The notes: generated from the letters alone by a model not told the origin. A stretch of 64,000 nt of DNA from GCA-2709075 sp038146865 (GCA_038146865.1 JAYQSL010000007.1:496001-560000); one strand, 5' to 3'; shown: positions 34,476 through 44,602, numbered from the stretch's first letter. Translations and numbers: made by a program.

Positions 34476-35969
34476 ATGACAAAAGCGGCTTACCAAGTTT
34501 TGGAACAACGTTATCGTAGAATCGGCGCTATAAAAGAGGCTCAAGCAATTCTTCACTGGGACATGGCGGTTATGATGCCATCAGGCTCCGCAGAAGGCAG
34601 AGCCACTCAACTCGCCGAACTGAGTCTGGTAATTCACGAGATCTTGAAAGATCCAGAGATCGAGGATTTATTGACTATTGCAGAGAGCAAACCGCCAAGT
34701 TCTCGAGCTCAAAGGGCGAATTTGGTCGAAATGCGGAGAATGCAAATTCACGCCAACGCCATTGAGGCAGACCTAGTAGTAGCCTTAACGGAGGCCTCTT
34801 CTAAATGCGAAATGCAATGGAGGCACGCTAGGCCCGCAGGTGACCTTAAATTAGTTTCTAAAGAACTCGAGAATTTACTGTCTCTAGTTCGGAAAAAGGC
34901 CGAAGGGAAGGCGGAAATTCTAGGATGTCGACCATATGAGGCTTTAATGGATGAGTACGAGCCAGGGGTGACTATACAAGAAATTGATACGCTTTTTAAT
35001 GATCTTTTGACCTTTCTTCCAGAGCTTTTGGATAAGATCCTTACCAAGCAAAAAGGTACTGGTGTACTTGTTGGACCTTCAGGAAGATTCCCGATCGAAC
35101 GGCAAACGGAATTAGCGAAGGCCTTAATGAAGCAGTTAGGTTTTAATTTTGAGTTTGGGCGGTTAGATGTGAGTTTGCATCCCTTCTGCGGAGGTGTGCC
35201 TGAAGATATTCGGATAACGACCCGATATTCAGAAGAGAGTTTTGTAGAGAGTTTAATGGGAGTTTTGCACGAAACCGGACACGCGCTGTACGAACGAAAT
35301 TTGCCGAGAGAATGGCGACTTCAACCCGCGGGGCAAGCGAGAGGGATGGCCCTTCATGAAAGCCAGTCGTTATTGGTTGAAATGCAGTTATGTCGCAGTG
35401 CCGAATTTTTAGAATTTATCTCGCCGTTAATTAAGACGGCCTTTGATAGCCAGGCCAAACAATTAAACACCGAAAGCCTAATAGCGTATTACGGGAAGGT
35501 TGAACCGGGTTTTATCAGAGTTGACGCCGATGAGGTAACATACCCTTTTCATGTCGTACTTCGCTACAATATCGAAAAATCGTTGGTGTCCGGAGATCTA
35601 TCGGTATCAGATTTGCCGGACGCATGGAATGATGGCATGCGAAATCTTTTGGGTATAGTACCACCGGATGATCAAAAGGGATGTCTGCAAGATATTCATT
35701 GGTTCTCCGGTTCATTTGGTTACTTCCCCACATATACTATGGGCGCTGTTGCAGCTGCTCAAATGTATGCCGCCATTCAGCGTGAGTACCCAGACATTAG
35801 CGAGGGTGTAAGGGCGGGTGACTTTTCAAAAATCACTGAATGGTGCTGTCAAAAAATTCACCAGCAAGGTTCTTTGGAGTCAACGAGCAATATTCTTATC
35901 TCTGCGACTGGTGAGACCCTCAATGCTCGGGCTTTTAGGAGGCACATAGAAGCACGTTATCTGACTTGA
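34476..35969 (+). CDS. M32-family metallocarboxypeptidase (Taq type)
   Basis: Zinc carboxypeptidase that removes C-terminal residues from peptides in the cytoplasm. The 497-residue chain (ATG 34476 with AGAGGGAC upstream) contains HETGH in GVLHETGHALYERNLP, the downstream third ligand Glu in LHESQSLLVE, the DEVTYPFHVVLRY motif and SGSFGYFPTYTMG near the end, all typical of M32. A start 36 nt earlier is possible but has no ribosome site. Confidence 0.94.
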   Translation: MTKAAYQVLEQRYRRIGAIKEAQAILHWDMAVMMPSGSAEGRATQLAELSLVIHEILKDPEIEDLLTIAESKPPSSRAQRANLVEMRRMQIHANAIEADLVVALTEASSKCEMQWRHARPAGDLKLVSKELENLLSLVRKKAEGKAEILGCRPYEALMDEYEPGVTIQEIDTLFNDLLTFLPELLDKILTKQKGTGVLVGPSGRFPIERQTELAKALMKQLGFNFEFGRLDVSLHPFCGGVPEDIRITTRYSEESFVESLMGVLHETGHALYERNLPREWRLQPAGQARGMALHESQSLLVEMQLCRSAEFLEFISPLIKTAFDSQAKQLNTESLIAYYGKVEPGFIRVDADEVTYPFHVVLRYNIEKSLVSGDLSVSDLPDAWNDGMRNLLGIVPPDDQKGCLQDIHWFSGSFGYFPTYTMGAVAAAQMYAAIQREYPDISEGVRAGDFSKITEWCCQKIHQQGSLESTSNILISATGETLNARAFRRHIEARYLT

Positions 35970-36029
35970 CGATTTATGCATCGTGTTTAATCTCCGCCCC
36001 CTTGTAGGAAGAAATTCGGAGTTCAACGG

Positions 36030-37442
36030 TTGGAATACATTAGTACGAGGGGAAACGCACCTGTCCTGAACTTTGAAGAGGTGATGCTGGCAGGCCTTGC
36101 AGATGATGGTGGACTTTATGTCCCGCGAGAATGGCCCAAATTTTCAATCGATGAAATTTTATCCCTGCAGGGATTATCTTATCCAGAGATTGCAGAATAC
36201 GTGATCAGTCCTTTCGTAGGTAATGAGATAGATATTTCGACTCAGAGAGAACTGATTAGATTGGCTTATCAAGATTTTGGACACTCCTCGGTTGCGCCTT
36301 TAAGACGACTAGACAAGAACCTATCGATTCTAGAACTGTTCCACGGGCCGACTTTAGCTTTCAAAGATTTCGCTCTTCAATTACTGGGATATCTTTTTGA
36401 TGAGGTTCTTCGAAAGAGAGGGGAACGTGTAACAATTGTTGGAGCCACGTCTGGAGATACTGGATCAGCGGCTATAGAGGCCTGTAAAAATAGAGATTCT
36501 ATAGACATTTTTATCTTGCACCCCGATCAGAGAACTTCAGAAATTCAGCGTCGCCAAATGACTACGGTAACCGCTAAAAATGTTCACAACATTGCAATTC
36601 AAGGAACCTTTGATGATTGCCAAGATCTCGTAAAAGCTATGTTTCGGGATAGGGAATTTCGGGAGACTATGAATTTGTCGGCCGTGAACTCTATAAATTG
36701 GGCTAGAATCATGGCTCAAATTGTCTACTACTTTTCCAGCGCGGTGGCTCTTGGCATTCCAGAAAAGAAGGTTGCTTATTCAGTTCCAACGGGAAATTTT
36801 GGAGATATTTTTGCAGGTTATGCGGCAAAAAAAATGGGTCTTCCGATCGAAAAACTAATCGTGGGTACCAATTCAAACGATATCCTTAAACGATTTTTTG
36901 ACTCCGGTGATATGTCTTCCCGTGCGGTAGTTCCGACCTTAAGCCCGGCCATGGATATCCAAGTGTCAAGTAATTTTGAGAGATTGCTTTTTGATTTGGC
37001 AGGTAATGACCCCGATGTGGTAAACACGGCGATGGAAACGTTTCGTGACTTGGGGCAGATGAAATATCCGCCCGAGATTTTATCTCTTGGCCGAGAAACT
37101 TTTTATGCGTCTAGCATTGGTGACGAGGAGATCCTTCGTGTGATCAAAAATATTTGGGAAGATTTTGATATTTTGATCGACCCTCACACAGCAACTGCTA
37201 TCAGCGCTGGGAAGAAAGCTTCTTTAGAGAGTGAAGTTGAGATGGTGGTTCTGGCGACGGCGCACCCAGCGAAGTTTCCGGATGCAGTAATTAAAGCGAC
37301 CGGTAAAAAACCGGAGTTGCCTCAAAGGCTAAATCATATTTTGTCTGCTCCTGAGTTTTACACAAAGCTACCCAATGACCTTAAATTGGTTATGGATCAT
37401 ATACGGGAGCCTGCCGTCCAAAAGGATAAAAATGTCAGTTAG
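36030..37442 (+). CDS. thrC: Threonine synthase
   Basis: PLP enzyme that converts O-phosphohomoserine to threonine. The 470-residue protein has the N-terminal STRGNAPVLNFEEVMLAGLADDGGLYVP, the PLP lysine in HGPTLAFKDFALQ, and the GATSGDTGSAAIEA phosphate loop. The start is TTG 36030, with GGAG 8 nt upstream. It overlaps the M16 peptidase gene by 11 nt. The substrate-making kinase thrB is 4.5 kb away at 41987. Confidence 0.97.
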   Translation: MEYISTRGNAPVLNFEEVMLAGLADDGGLYVPREWPKFSIDEILSLQGLSYPEIAEYVISPFVGNEIDISTQRELIRLAYQDFGHSSVAPLRRLDKNLSILELFHGPTLAFKDFALQLLGYLFDEVLRKRGERVTIVGATSGDTGSAAIEACKNRDSIDIFILHPDQRTSEIQRRQMTTVTAKNVHNIAIQGTFDDCQDLVKAMFRDREFRETMNLSAVNSINWARIMAQIVYYFSSAVALGIPEKKVAYSVPTGNFGDIFAGYAAKKMGLPIEKLIVGTNSNDILKRFFDSGDMSSRAVVPTLSPAMDIQVSSNFERLLFDLAGNDPDVVNTAMETFRDLGQMKYPPEILSLGRETFYASSIGDEEILRVIKNIWEDFDILIDPHTATAISAGKKASLESEVEMVVLATAHPAKFPDAVIKATGKKPELPQRLNHILSAPEFYTKLPNDLKLVMDHIREPAVQKDKNVS

Positions 37443-38658
37443 AAAAACTGTCCTTAATAATGGGCTAGAAATTGTGACCGATGAGTTGGAAACGGTTGAA
37501 ACCGTTTCTCTCGGTGTTTGGGTAAAGGTTGGATCGAGATACGAGCCAAAATCTCTGAGCGGTGTCTCCCATTTTCTCGAACACATGGCCTTTAAGGGAA
37601 CGGGTCGACGAAGTGCTCGAGAGATTGCTGAGGAGATAGAGGCAGTGGGAGGGCAGTTAAATGCGTATACTTCAAGCGAAGTTACGGCCTACCATGCTAC
37701 CGTAATGAAAGAGGATATTGGGCTCGGTGTGGATATTCTCGGGGACATCCTTCAACATTCAGCCTTTGAGGTCGAGGAGTTAGAGCGTGAACGAGCGGTA
37801 ATACTTCAGGAAATAGCTCATGCTCAGGACTCCCCGGAAGACCTTGTATTCGAACTTTTTCAAGAGCTTGCATATCCTGATCATTCCCTAGGCCGTCCAA
37901 TTACAGGTTCACCTGAGGTTGTTAAGGCCCTCGATCGCTCAAAAATTTTTGATTATATGAAACAAAATTACGGGTCGAGTAATATAGTAATTGCCGCCGC
38001 AGGGAATATTGAACACGAGAAATTTTGTGACCTTATAGAAAATGCATTTGGTGAGTTAGGTAAAGGTAATTCACTTAAACCGGAAAAACCATCATATGCA
38101 GGCGGAGAGCGTTGTATCCGAAAAGATTTTGAACAGGTGCATCTTATTATTGGCTATCCTGGGCCTAGTGCAGTTGATTCTTTGCGTCTGGAGGCTGGGA
38201 TTGGATCAATGGTCCTCGGGGGAGGAATGTCCTCAAGATTGTTCCAAGTGATCCGTGAAAAAATGGGTCTCGCTTATTCAGTCTATAGTTTTATCTCTTC
38301 TTATCAGGACACAGGGTTGATGGGTTTTTATGCTGCAACCAGTCCCGACCAATCCGAAAAATTACTTGAGTTTATGCAATATGAAATCGGAAATATTCTA
38401 AAAGGCATAACAACGGAAGAGTTGAAACGTGCTAAAGCGTTATTGAGATCGGGGGTTGTAATGTCACTTGAGAGCACTTCCGCGAGAGCAGAGAGGGCTG
38501 CGCGCGACCTCGTAATTTACGGGAAGATTTTGCCGATTTCGGATCTAATAGAGCAGATTGATAATGTCTCGATCGATGGGGTAATGGAGGCTATGAATAA
38601 TTACCTCAGTTCTAGTGTTATCTTATCTCAAGTTGGTCCAGCCCCGCATAACGCGTAA
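37432..38658 (+). CDS. M16-family zinc peptidase (mitochondrial processing peptidase-like)
   Basis: A 408-residue pitrilysin-family peptidase. The inverted zinc motif HxxEH is present (HFLEH, about residues 50-54), with the downstream Glu of the E-x6-E in EIAEEIEAVGGQLNAYTS, and the C-terminal half ends with GLAYSVYSFISSYQDTGLMGFYAAT. Soluble, no signal peptide. The start ATG is inside the last codons of thrC, an arrangement frequent in alphaproteobacteria. The physiological substrate of these single-domain relatives is poorly known. Confidence 0.94.
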   Translation: MSVRKTVLNNGLEIVTDELETVETVSLGVWVKVGSRYEPKSLSGVSHFLEHMAFKGTGRRSAREIAEEIEAVGGQLNAYTSSEVTAYHATVMKEDIGLGVDILGDILQHSAFEVEELERERAVILQEIAHAQDSPEDLVFELFQELAYPDHSLGRPITGSPEVVKALDRSKIFDYMKQNYGSSNIVIAAAGNIEHEKFCDLIENAFGELGKGNSLKPEKPSYAGGERCIRKDFEQVHLIIGYPGPSAVDSLRLEAGIGSMVLGGGMSSRLFQVIREKMGLAYSVYSFISSYQDTGLMGFYAATSPDQSEKLLEFMQYEIGNILKGITTEELKRAKALLRSGVVMSLESTSARAERAARDLVIYGKILPISDLIEQIDNVSIDGVMEAMNNYLSSSVILSQVGPAPHNA

Positions 38659-38678
38659 TCCCAGTGGATGTAACACGG

Positions 38679-39263
38679 TCAGGCGTGACCAGCATGACTT
38701 GAAAGCATGGTCACATCGATACCAATAGTGTTAAGTGCGGTATTCCACTTGTTTTCTATTTTTGAACCAAAGAGTATATCTGTGTCTGCAGGTGCTATTA
38801 GCCAACCGTTTGCCTGAATCTCAGAGTCGAGTTGTCCCGGGGCCCATCCTGCATATCCCAGTGCTAGGAGATAGTTTCTAGGACCGTTTCCTTTAGAAAT
38901 TGCACTTAAGATGTCAACTGTAGCTGTCAGTGCAACGCCGTTCTCGATGAGAAGTGATGCGTCTTGGGTGAAATCATCTGAATGAAGCACAAATCCGCGC
39001 CCTGTTTCGACCGGCCCTCCGAAATGGACCCGCGTTTTATCACTGACTGTGGCCACAGGTAAGTTTAGCTGTTCAAGCAAATCTGAAAAATTGATGGCTT
39101 CCGCTAACTTGTTAAGAATTAGTCCCATGGCCCCGTCGTCCGTATGGGCGCAGATATACACTACCGATCTTGCAAATCTCTGATCTTCCATTTGTGGCAT
39201 TGCTACAAGCAACTGTCCGGTAAGATATTCAGTTTGATCTTTGTTTCCCGTATTATCTGGCAT
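38679..39263 (-). CDS. YqgE/AlgH family protein
   Basis: A 194-residue protein of the YqgE/AlgH (DUF179) family. Family features are LTGQLLVAMPQMEDQRFARSV near the N-terminus, VHFGGPVETGRGFVLH in the middle and ALGYAGWAPGQLDSEIQANGWL toward the end. The biochemical function of the family is not established; AlgH was first linked to alginate regulation. It is convergent with the M16 peptidase and divergent from the DsbD-like gene. Confidence 0.94.
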   Translation of the reverse strand: MPDNTGNKDQTEYLTGQLLVAMPQMEDQRFARSVVYICAHTDDGAMGLILNKLAEAINFSDLLEQLNLPVATVSDKTRVHFGGPVETGRGFVLHSDDFTQDASLLIENGVALTATVDILSAISKGNGPRNYLLALGYAGWAPGQLDSEIQANGWLIAPADTDILFGSKIENKWNTALNTIGIDVTMLSSHAGHA

Positions 39264-39377
39264 GCTAAGACTATTCGACTTTTTGAGGTTTTAGACCATA
39301 TGTTTTTTAGTTTAACTGATATTTTACCAGCGAGTTGATGGATACCAACCCTTCCCAGCAAAAGAATCAAGCGCTTT

Positions 39378-41492
39378 TTGATGCAATATTATATTAGATT
39401 TTTATCCACGTTTTTCGGTTTTGTTTTTCCATTTTTTATGGGTACAGCAGCCGCTACCAGTGTGCATAACTCAACTTTCGTTACCGATCAGGGTCGAGTA
39501 ACCCTTATAGCGGGCAGCTCAGGGTCCGAAAGCCGGCAAAAGACCTTCTTGGGGCTACATTTCGAAATGAAGGAGGGGTGGAAAATTTATTGGCGTTCAC
39601 CCGGGGATGCGGGTTTCCCGCCGCAAATCCGTTGGGATAGGTCTCAGAATGTAAAAGAATTTGAGATGTTGTGGCCCCTCCCAAAGAGATTCTCGGTGTT
39701 GGGGCTCTCTACTCTTGGTTATGAGGATGAAGTTGTTCTTCCTATTGCGGTAAGGGTTTTAAATAAAAATCGTCCTGTTTTAATTAGGGCTAATCTTTCA
39801 TATTTAACATGCAATAAAGTGTGTATCCCTTATGACACCGAATTGCACTTAGATCTCAAAAGTCAGGAAGGATTTAATTCAACTGATGGGCAGTTGATCG
39901 ATCGCTATTTAAAACGTGTTCCTTTGCCAGGAATTAGAGAAGAACTTTCCATTATTAGCGCGAAGTCTACCGGGCCCTCAAGGGCCTCAAAGTTGAAGAT
40001 TGAGGTCCGTGCAGATGGCGGTTTCAATGAGCCCGATTTATTTGTCGAAGGCCCTGAGGGTTATGTATTTGAACCCGCAAAATGGCAAAGTTTAAAAGCT
40101 GCTAATGACGGCCTCTTCACAGTGGGTTATCGCGATTTAATTAAAACTTCTGGAAAAAACCGCGCCCTCACGGGAGAAAAACTCCGCCTGACGTTGGTAA
40201 ACGGGGAGACAGCGATCGAACATAATATTGTAGTCGAGTCAGTTGCCGGAAATAACCAAATTGAAAAAACGTATTTCCAGAGTTTTAACGAAATATTTTT
40301 TATTTTTGGATTGGCAATTTTAGGCGGCTTAATCCTTAATCTGATGCCGTGTGTATTACCCGTATTGTCGTTGAAAGCTCTTTCTTTGGTGCAAAATCTG
40401 TCGTCAGATCTAAAAGTAATTAGACGGAACTTCCTAATAACCGCCTCGGGAATAGTTTTTTCATTTTTTGTTTTGGCAACGATGTTGACGGGTCTCAAAT
40501 TGACGGGTGAACAGGTAGGTTGGGGGATGCAGTTTCAACAGCCTATCTTTTTATCTTTTATGGCAATAGTGGTGTTGGTGTTTGGGGCTAATTTATTGGG
40601 GCTCTTTGACATTAATTTACCCAACGGGCTCAGCACCTTATTAGGTCAATATAGCCAAGGTAGTTTCTGGGACAAAAATTTTTGGACCGGGGTATTCGCC
40701 ACACTGCTGGCGACACCGTGTTCAGCGCCATTCCTTGGAACTGCCGTCGGTTTTGCACTGGGGGGCAGTATTCTGCAAATATATGGAATATTTATCGCGA
40801 TAGGGATCGGTTTTTCCCTCCCTTATCTTTTATTCGCTGCCATACCTGCTTCCACAAAATTCTTGCCGCGCCCTGGTATTTGGATGGTGAGGTTGAAACG
40901 GATCCTTGGAATATTACTTTTTGGCACATCCCTTTGGTTCGTCTCAATAATTAGTGATCAGTTGGGAGCTACAGCCATGATTGGAGTTGTGTCGGGGCTT
41001 TTTTTAATTATTACAGGTTTGTTAATATTAAAAATACGCTCGCGGGCAGGTGCCTCACTCCTGGTCGTTGGAATTTCATCGATAATGTTTACTCCTATCG
41101 TTTTACAAGACGGCGAGCATAAGAATTCGGTAAAAAGTGCAATAACCTGGAAAAAATTAGATCAGGATCAGATTCCGGAGTATGTTAAACTTGGTAAAGT
41201 TGTTTTTGTTGATGTTACCGCAGAGTGGTGTGTGACCTGCAAGGCAAATAAATTTCTTACTTTGGAAACGACTGAGATTGCTCGCCAATTGAACTCAACT
41301 GGAGTTATTGCAATGCAGGGTGACTGGACAAAAGCAGATCCATCTATTTCCACGTTCCTTAAAAAATTTAACCGCTACGGGATTCCATTTAATGTGGTGT
41401 TTGGTCCGGCAGCGCCAAAGGGCATCGTACTCTCAGAGATCCTGGTTAGTTCTAGTGTTACGCGTGCTATGCGTGAGGCCGGGTTGAAATAA
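39378..41492 (+). CDS. DsbD/ScsB-like thiol-disulfide reductase, membrane
   Basis: Carries electrons from cytoplasmic thioredoxin across the inner membrane to periplasmic thiols. The 704-residue protein has a signal peptide (about 1-26), an N-terminal periplasmic domain with Cys145/Cys149 in LTCNKVC, a membrane domain with the reactive cysteines Cys325 in LMPCVLP and Cys448 in ATPCSAP, and a C-terminal thioredoxin domain with Cys618/Cys621 in WCVTC. All cysteine pairs for relay are intact. The long N-terminal domain with GDAGFPPQIRW resembles ScsB-type reductases. Possible clients are the DsbA-like protein at 50635 and the oxidase assembly factors; this is inference. Confidence 0.92.
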   Translation: MMQYYIRFLSTFFGFVFPFFMGTAAATSVHNSTFVTDQGRVTLIAGSSGSESRQKTFLGLHFEMKEGWKIYWRSPGDAGFPPQIRWDRSQNVKEFEMLWPLPKRFSVLGLSTLGYEDEVVLPIAVRVLNKNRPVLIRANLSYLTCNKVCIPYDTELHLDLKSQEGFNSTDGQLIDRYLKRVPLPGIREELSIISAKSTGPSRASKLKIEVRADGGFNEPDLFVEGPEGYVFEPAKWQSLKAANDGLFTVGYRDLIKTSGKNRALTGEKLRLTLVNGETAIEHNIVVESVAGNNQIEKTYFQSFNEIFFIFGLAILGGLILNLMPCVLPVLSLKALSLVQNLSSDLKVIRRNFLITASGIVFSFFVLATMLTGLKLTGEQVGWGMQFQQPIFLSFMAIVVLVFGANLLGLFDINLPNGLSTLLGQYSQGSFWDKNFWTGVFATLLATPCSAPFLGTAVGFALGGSILQIYGIFIAIGIGFSLPYLLFAAIPASTKFLPRPGIWMVRLKRILGILLFGTSLWFVSIISDQLGATAMIGVVSGLFLIITGLLILKIRSRAGASLLVVGISSIMFTPIVLQDGEHKNSVKSAITWKKLDQDQIPEYVKLGKVVFVDVTAEWCVTCKANKFLTLETTEIARQLNSTGVIAMQGDWTKADPSISTFLKKFNRYGIPFNVVFGPAAPKGIVLSEILVSSSVTRAMREAGLK

Positions 41493-41537
41493 TCTCCTCA
41501 TTCCCAGAGTTAGACCCGATTATTATTTTGTGCAAAT

Positions 41538-41990
41538 TTATTTGGGCGCTAAGTCTATTCCGAGTCTCGCAAGGGTATCAGCTCGTTCATTTCCTGGGTG
41601 GCCGGCATGCCCCTTTACCCAACACCAATCAACCTGGTGAAGGCCTGTTGCCTGGTCAAGCCGTTGCCAAAGATCCACATTCTTGACAGGTTTTCTGGAA
41701 GCAGTTTTCCAGTCTTGATATTTCCATGCTTTGATCCATTTGGTTATACCATCCTTAACGTATACGCTATCAGTAAAAACCTTTGCGACAACTGGTCGTT
41801 TAAGGCTTTCTAATGCCATTATCGCTGCCATTAGCTCCATACGGTTATTGGTTGTATTTAGTTCCCCTCCATAGATTTCTTTCTCTTGACCTCGCCACCG
41901 AAGGACTGCTCCCCACCCCCCTGGACCGGGATTGCCAGAGCATGCACCATCTGTATACACCTCGACCTCGTTAATGCTTGAATTTATCAT
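41538..41990 (-). CDS. rnhA: Ribonuclease HI
   Basis: Cleaves RNA in RNA-DNA hybrids. The 150-residue protein has the metal-binding set in YTDGACSGNPGPGGWG, NNRMELMAAIMAL, VFTDSVYV and the final Asp in HPGNERAD; length and motifs match E. coli RnhA. Start ATG overlaps the thrB stop (ATGA). It ends the ispH-thrB-rnhA unit. Confidence 0.97.
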   Translation of the reverse strand: MINSSINEVEVYTDGACSGNPGPGGWGAVLRWRGQEKEIYGGELNTTNNRMELMAAIMALESLKRPVVAKVFTDSVYVKDGITKWIKAWKYQDWKTASRKPVKNVDLWQRLDQATGLHQVDWCWVKGHAGHPGNERADTLARLGIDLAPK

Positions 41991-42955
41991 GTTATGCTCT
42001 GCAAGTATTCTTTTGCCGTGGAGATTCGTTGGTGGAACGATAGACGGTGCATGTAGTCTAGAGGATTCTTGGGATTAACGAGTGCGCCCGGCATCGGGTG
42101 GAGAAGATCATGAAGCCTCGTCAATAAAAATCTCAAGGATGCGCCTCGGCAAAGAATTGGTAGTGAAATTTCTTCTTTATCTTCCAATTTTCTAACCGAA
42201 TTATAACCAACAAGTAGGGCTTCACCGCAATCTTTGCGATACTGGGATTTATCGTCGAAACACCAGGCATTCAAACAAATCGCAATATCATAAGCTAGAA
42301 AATCATTGCATGAGAAATAGAAGTCTATCACTCCAGTGATTTGATTTTCTTTGAAAAAGACATTGTCTGGGAATAAATCGGCATGGATGATACCTCGGGG
42401 AAGATCTCTGGGCCATGATTGTTTGAGAAAATCCAACTCTTGAGTGATCGTTTTTATTATGTCTTCGTCTACTACTTTCGTTCCATTAACAATTGTGGAG
42501 TACAATTGCTGCCAACCAGCTAATCCCAGGGCGTTGGGTCGAGAAATATTATATCCATCACTTGCAAGGTGAAGGCGAGCCGCTGCTTCTCCGACTTTTT
42601 CACAATGTCTAGGTGTAATTTTCTTAGGCCACATTCCCTCCAGGAAAGTGCAAATCGCTGCCGGTTTACCACACAGTTCCCTAAGTGTGGTTCCATCTTT
42701 GGCGCGCACAGGAACAGGCGCCGGGAAGGACCTCTCAGAGAGGTACTCCATTAAGCCCAAAAAAAACGGAAGGTCTTTTTTCTCCACGCGCTTCTCATAA
42801 AGGGTGAGGATAAAGTCCCCTTTGGTTGTTTTTAAGAGATAATTTGAATTTTCCACACCTTCGGCTATTCCTTTGAAAGAGGTAATTTCCCCAATTTCGT
42901 ATTGTTGAACGAACTCTTTCAATGTTTGGTCAGTGACTTCTGTATAAACAGCCAT
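41987..42955 (-). CDS. thrB: Homoserine kinase, type II (APH-fold)
   Basis: Phosphorylates homoserine for threonine synthesis. The 322-residue protein belongs to the aminoglycoside-phosphotransferase-like kinase fold used as ThrB in alphaproteobacteria and pseudomonads. Visible: GVENSNYLLKTTKGDFILTLYE in the N-lobe, the catalytic loop GIIHADLFPDNVFF and the metal-binding VIDFYF. Located between ispH (17 nt upstream) and rnhA (4-nt overlap), the usual arrangement. Confidence 0.95.
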   Translation of the reverse strand: MAVYTEVTDQTLKEFVQQYEIGEITSFKGIAEGVENSNYLLKTTKGDFILTLYEKRVEKKDLPFFLGLMEYLSERSFPAPVPVRAKDGTTLRELCGKPAAICTFLEGMWPKKITPRHCEKVGEAAARLHLASDGYNISRPNALGLAGWQQLYSTIVNGTKVVDEDIIKTITQELDFLKQSWPRDLPRGIIHADLFPDNVFFKENQITGVIDFYFSCNDFLAYDIAICLNAWCFDDKSQYRKDCGEALLVGYNSVRKLEDKEEISLPILCRGASLRFLLTRLHDLLHPMPGALVNPKNPLDYMHRLSFHQRISTAKEYLQSIT

Positions 42956-42971
42956 ATTTTTCTAGCCGTGA

Positions 42972-43916
42972 CTATGTTTTTAAAAGAGTAGGTAAGCTGA
43001 AGTTTATTTCTTCTGTTGCTGTGCGCACAGTCTCAATATCAACTGTATAGCGGAGAGATAGCCAATTAATTAGCTCTTGAACCAATATTTCAGGTGCTGA
43101 CGCTCCCGCAGTCACACCAAGAGTTTTTACGCCGTCCAGCCAAGATTGTTCAAGTTCGGATGCTTCTTGAATAAGAATTGACTTCATCCCTGTCTTCGCA
43201 CTGCCGACTTCAGCGAGCCGATTCGAATTAGACGAGTTTGGTGCACCTATTACAATAAGCGCATCACAATCTTTAGCGAGTGCCTTCACTGCGGCCTGCC
43301 TATTAGTGGTCGCATAGCAGATATCTTCTTGTCTAGGGCCTTGAATACGTGGAAATCGTGTTTGTAATACGCTGATAATCTCCTTCGTGTCATCGACTGA
43401 CAATGTTGTCTGAGTAATAAATGATAATTCGGCTGTTCCGGGAATTTGTACTGTTTCAGCCTGCTCTTTGTTTTCCACCAGGATGATATCACCCTCAGCT
43501 AATTGACCGAGAGTGCCTATAACCTCGGGGTGACCCGAGTGGCCAATTAAAACGACTACTTTTCCATTGTTTTTGTGTCTTTCAGCATCGACGTGAACCT
43601 TTTTGACCAACGGGCACGTTGCGTCTATCTGGATCATTTTCCGATTTTTAGCTTCGTTTATGACTGACTTAGGGACACCATGTGCAGAAAATACCACTGG
43701 GAAGTCCTCTGGCACTTCCGAGAGTTCTTCTACAAATATCGCCCCCTTATTGCGCAGGGCATTTACAACGTGGCGGTTATGAACAATCTCATGCCGGACG
43801 TATACGGGGCGGCCAAATTTTGCGAGAGCACGCTCTACAATTTCGATAGCTCGATCAACACCCGCACAAAATCCGCGCGGTTCGGCAAGAATAATTTTCA
43901 GGGTGCCGCTTTTCAA
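42972..43916 (-). CDS. ispH: 4-hydroxy-3-methylbut-2-enyl diphosphate reductase
   Basis: Last step of the methylerythritol phosphate pathway, making isopentenyl and dimethylallyl diphosphate. The 314-residue protein has the three iron-sulfur cysteines in PRGFCAGVDRAI (Cys17), DATCPLVKKVH and EDICYATTNRQ, plus the HSGHPEV segment. The start is TTG 43916 with AGGAG 7 nt upstream. Confidence 0.97.
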   Translation of the reverse strand: MKSGTLKIILAEPRGFCAGVDRAIEIVERALAKFGRPVYVRHEIVHNRHVVNALRNKGAIFVEELSEVPEDFPVVFSAHGVPKSVINEAKNRKMIQIDATCPLVKKVHVDAERHKNNGKVVVLIGHSGHPEVIGTLGQLAEGDIILVENKEQAETVQIPGTAELSFITQTTLSVDDTKEIISVLQTRFPRIQGPRQEDICYATTNRQAAVKALAKDCDALIVIGAPNSSNSNRLAEVGSAKTGMKSILIQEASELEQSWLDGVKTLGVTAGASAPEILVQELINWLSLRYTVDIETVRTATEEINFSLPTLLKT

Positions 43917-44062
43917 AGATTAACTCCTGGTCATTATGTTCTTAATATGTTTGTTCGCTAGAAAAAACTCAACTCCCTCGAATTTCTTTGTCGTTTTAGG
44001 GTTTAACACGAGAGCGTTTGGCTTAAACTTTCTATACTAATTTCAGACTACTGGTAGGAAAC

Positions 44063-44527
44063 ATGATTACCCGGCTGTTTGTTTTAATAGTTTTTACCTT
44101 TACGCTTTCCGGATGTCTTCCCTGGCCAAATGTAGCTAAGCCACCTTCGTGTCCCGAGGTAACACTTATCCAGGATCCTCCTTTGTTCGGTGACACACGA
44201 GTCCAAAGCAGTATTGTTAATTTCAGTGGAAAATGTGGCTATAAAAGAAAGAAAACAGCGCTGGAGGTATCTCTTAGTCTTGTTTTTGAAGTCAAAAGAA
44301 AAAATTCGAGTGATGTCTTCTCCCATAATCAAGTTTACTACGTTGCTATCCCTAAATTTTACCCAAATCCAATGGGCAAACGGGTTTTCAGTTTTCCGAT
44401 TAAATTTGCGGTAAATGAAGAAAGAGTAAGAGCGTCTGATAGGGTTAGGATAACTATTCCACTGAAGGTAGGGACGCCGATTGATGACTATGTTATCTAT
44501 GTAGGGCTATCCAAAAGTTCTAGCTGA
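44063..44527 (+). CDS. Lipoprotein of unknown function
   Basis: A 154-residue predicted outer-membrane or periplasmic lipoprotein: hydrophobic signal and lipobox LSGC with acylated Cys18. The mature part is beta-rich by appearance, with two further cysteines (CPEV and GKCGY) that could form a disulfide. Divergent from ispH (146 bp). I do not recognise the family; the regular beta pattern with VSLSLVFEV and DRVRITIPL could be a carbohydrate-binding or adhesin-like sandwich, but this is only an impression. Confidence 0.75.
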   Translation: MITRLFVLIVFTFTLSGCLPWPNVAKPPSCPEVTLIQDPPLFGDTRVQSSIVNFSGKCGYKRKKTALEVSLSLVFEVKRKNSSDVFSHNQVYYVAIPKFYPNPMGKRVFSFPIKFAVNEERVRASDRVRITIPLKVGTPIDDYVIYVGLSKSSS

Positions 44528-44538
44528 AATTATTGGTG

Positions 44539-44585
44539 ATGGAATTTAGCAAAGTCTGTTCCCATAGAACCATTCCATGCCTTTT
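44539..44585. terminator. Possible terminator between lipoprotein and atpF
   Basis: ATGGAAT (44539-44545) pairs with ATTCCAT (44572-44578), and a small GTTC/GAAC hairpin lies in the loop. A run of six T follows the distal arm (after a GCC) on the plus strand. Location between convergent genes fits. The long loop keeps confidence low. Confidence 0.35.
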
Positions 44586-44602
44586 TTCTGACGATTTATT
44601 GA

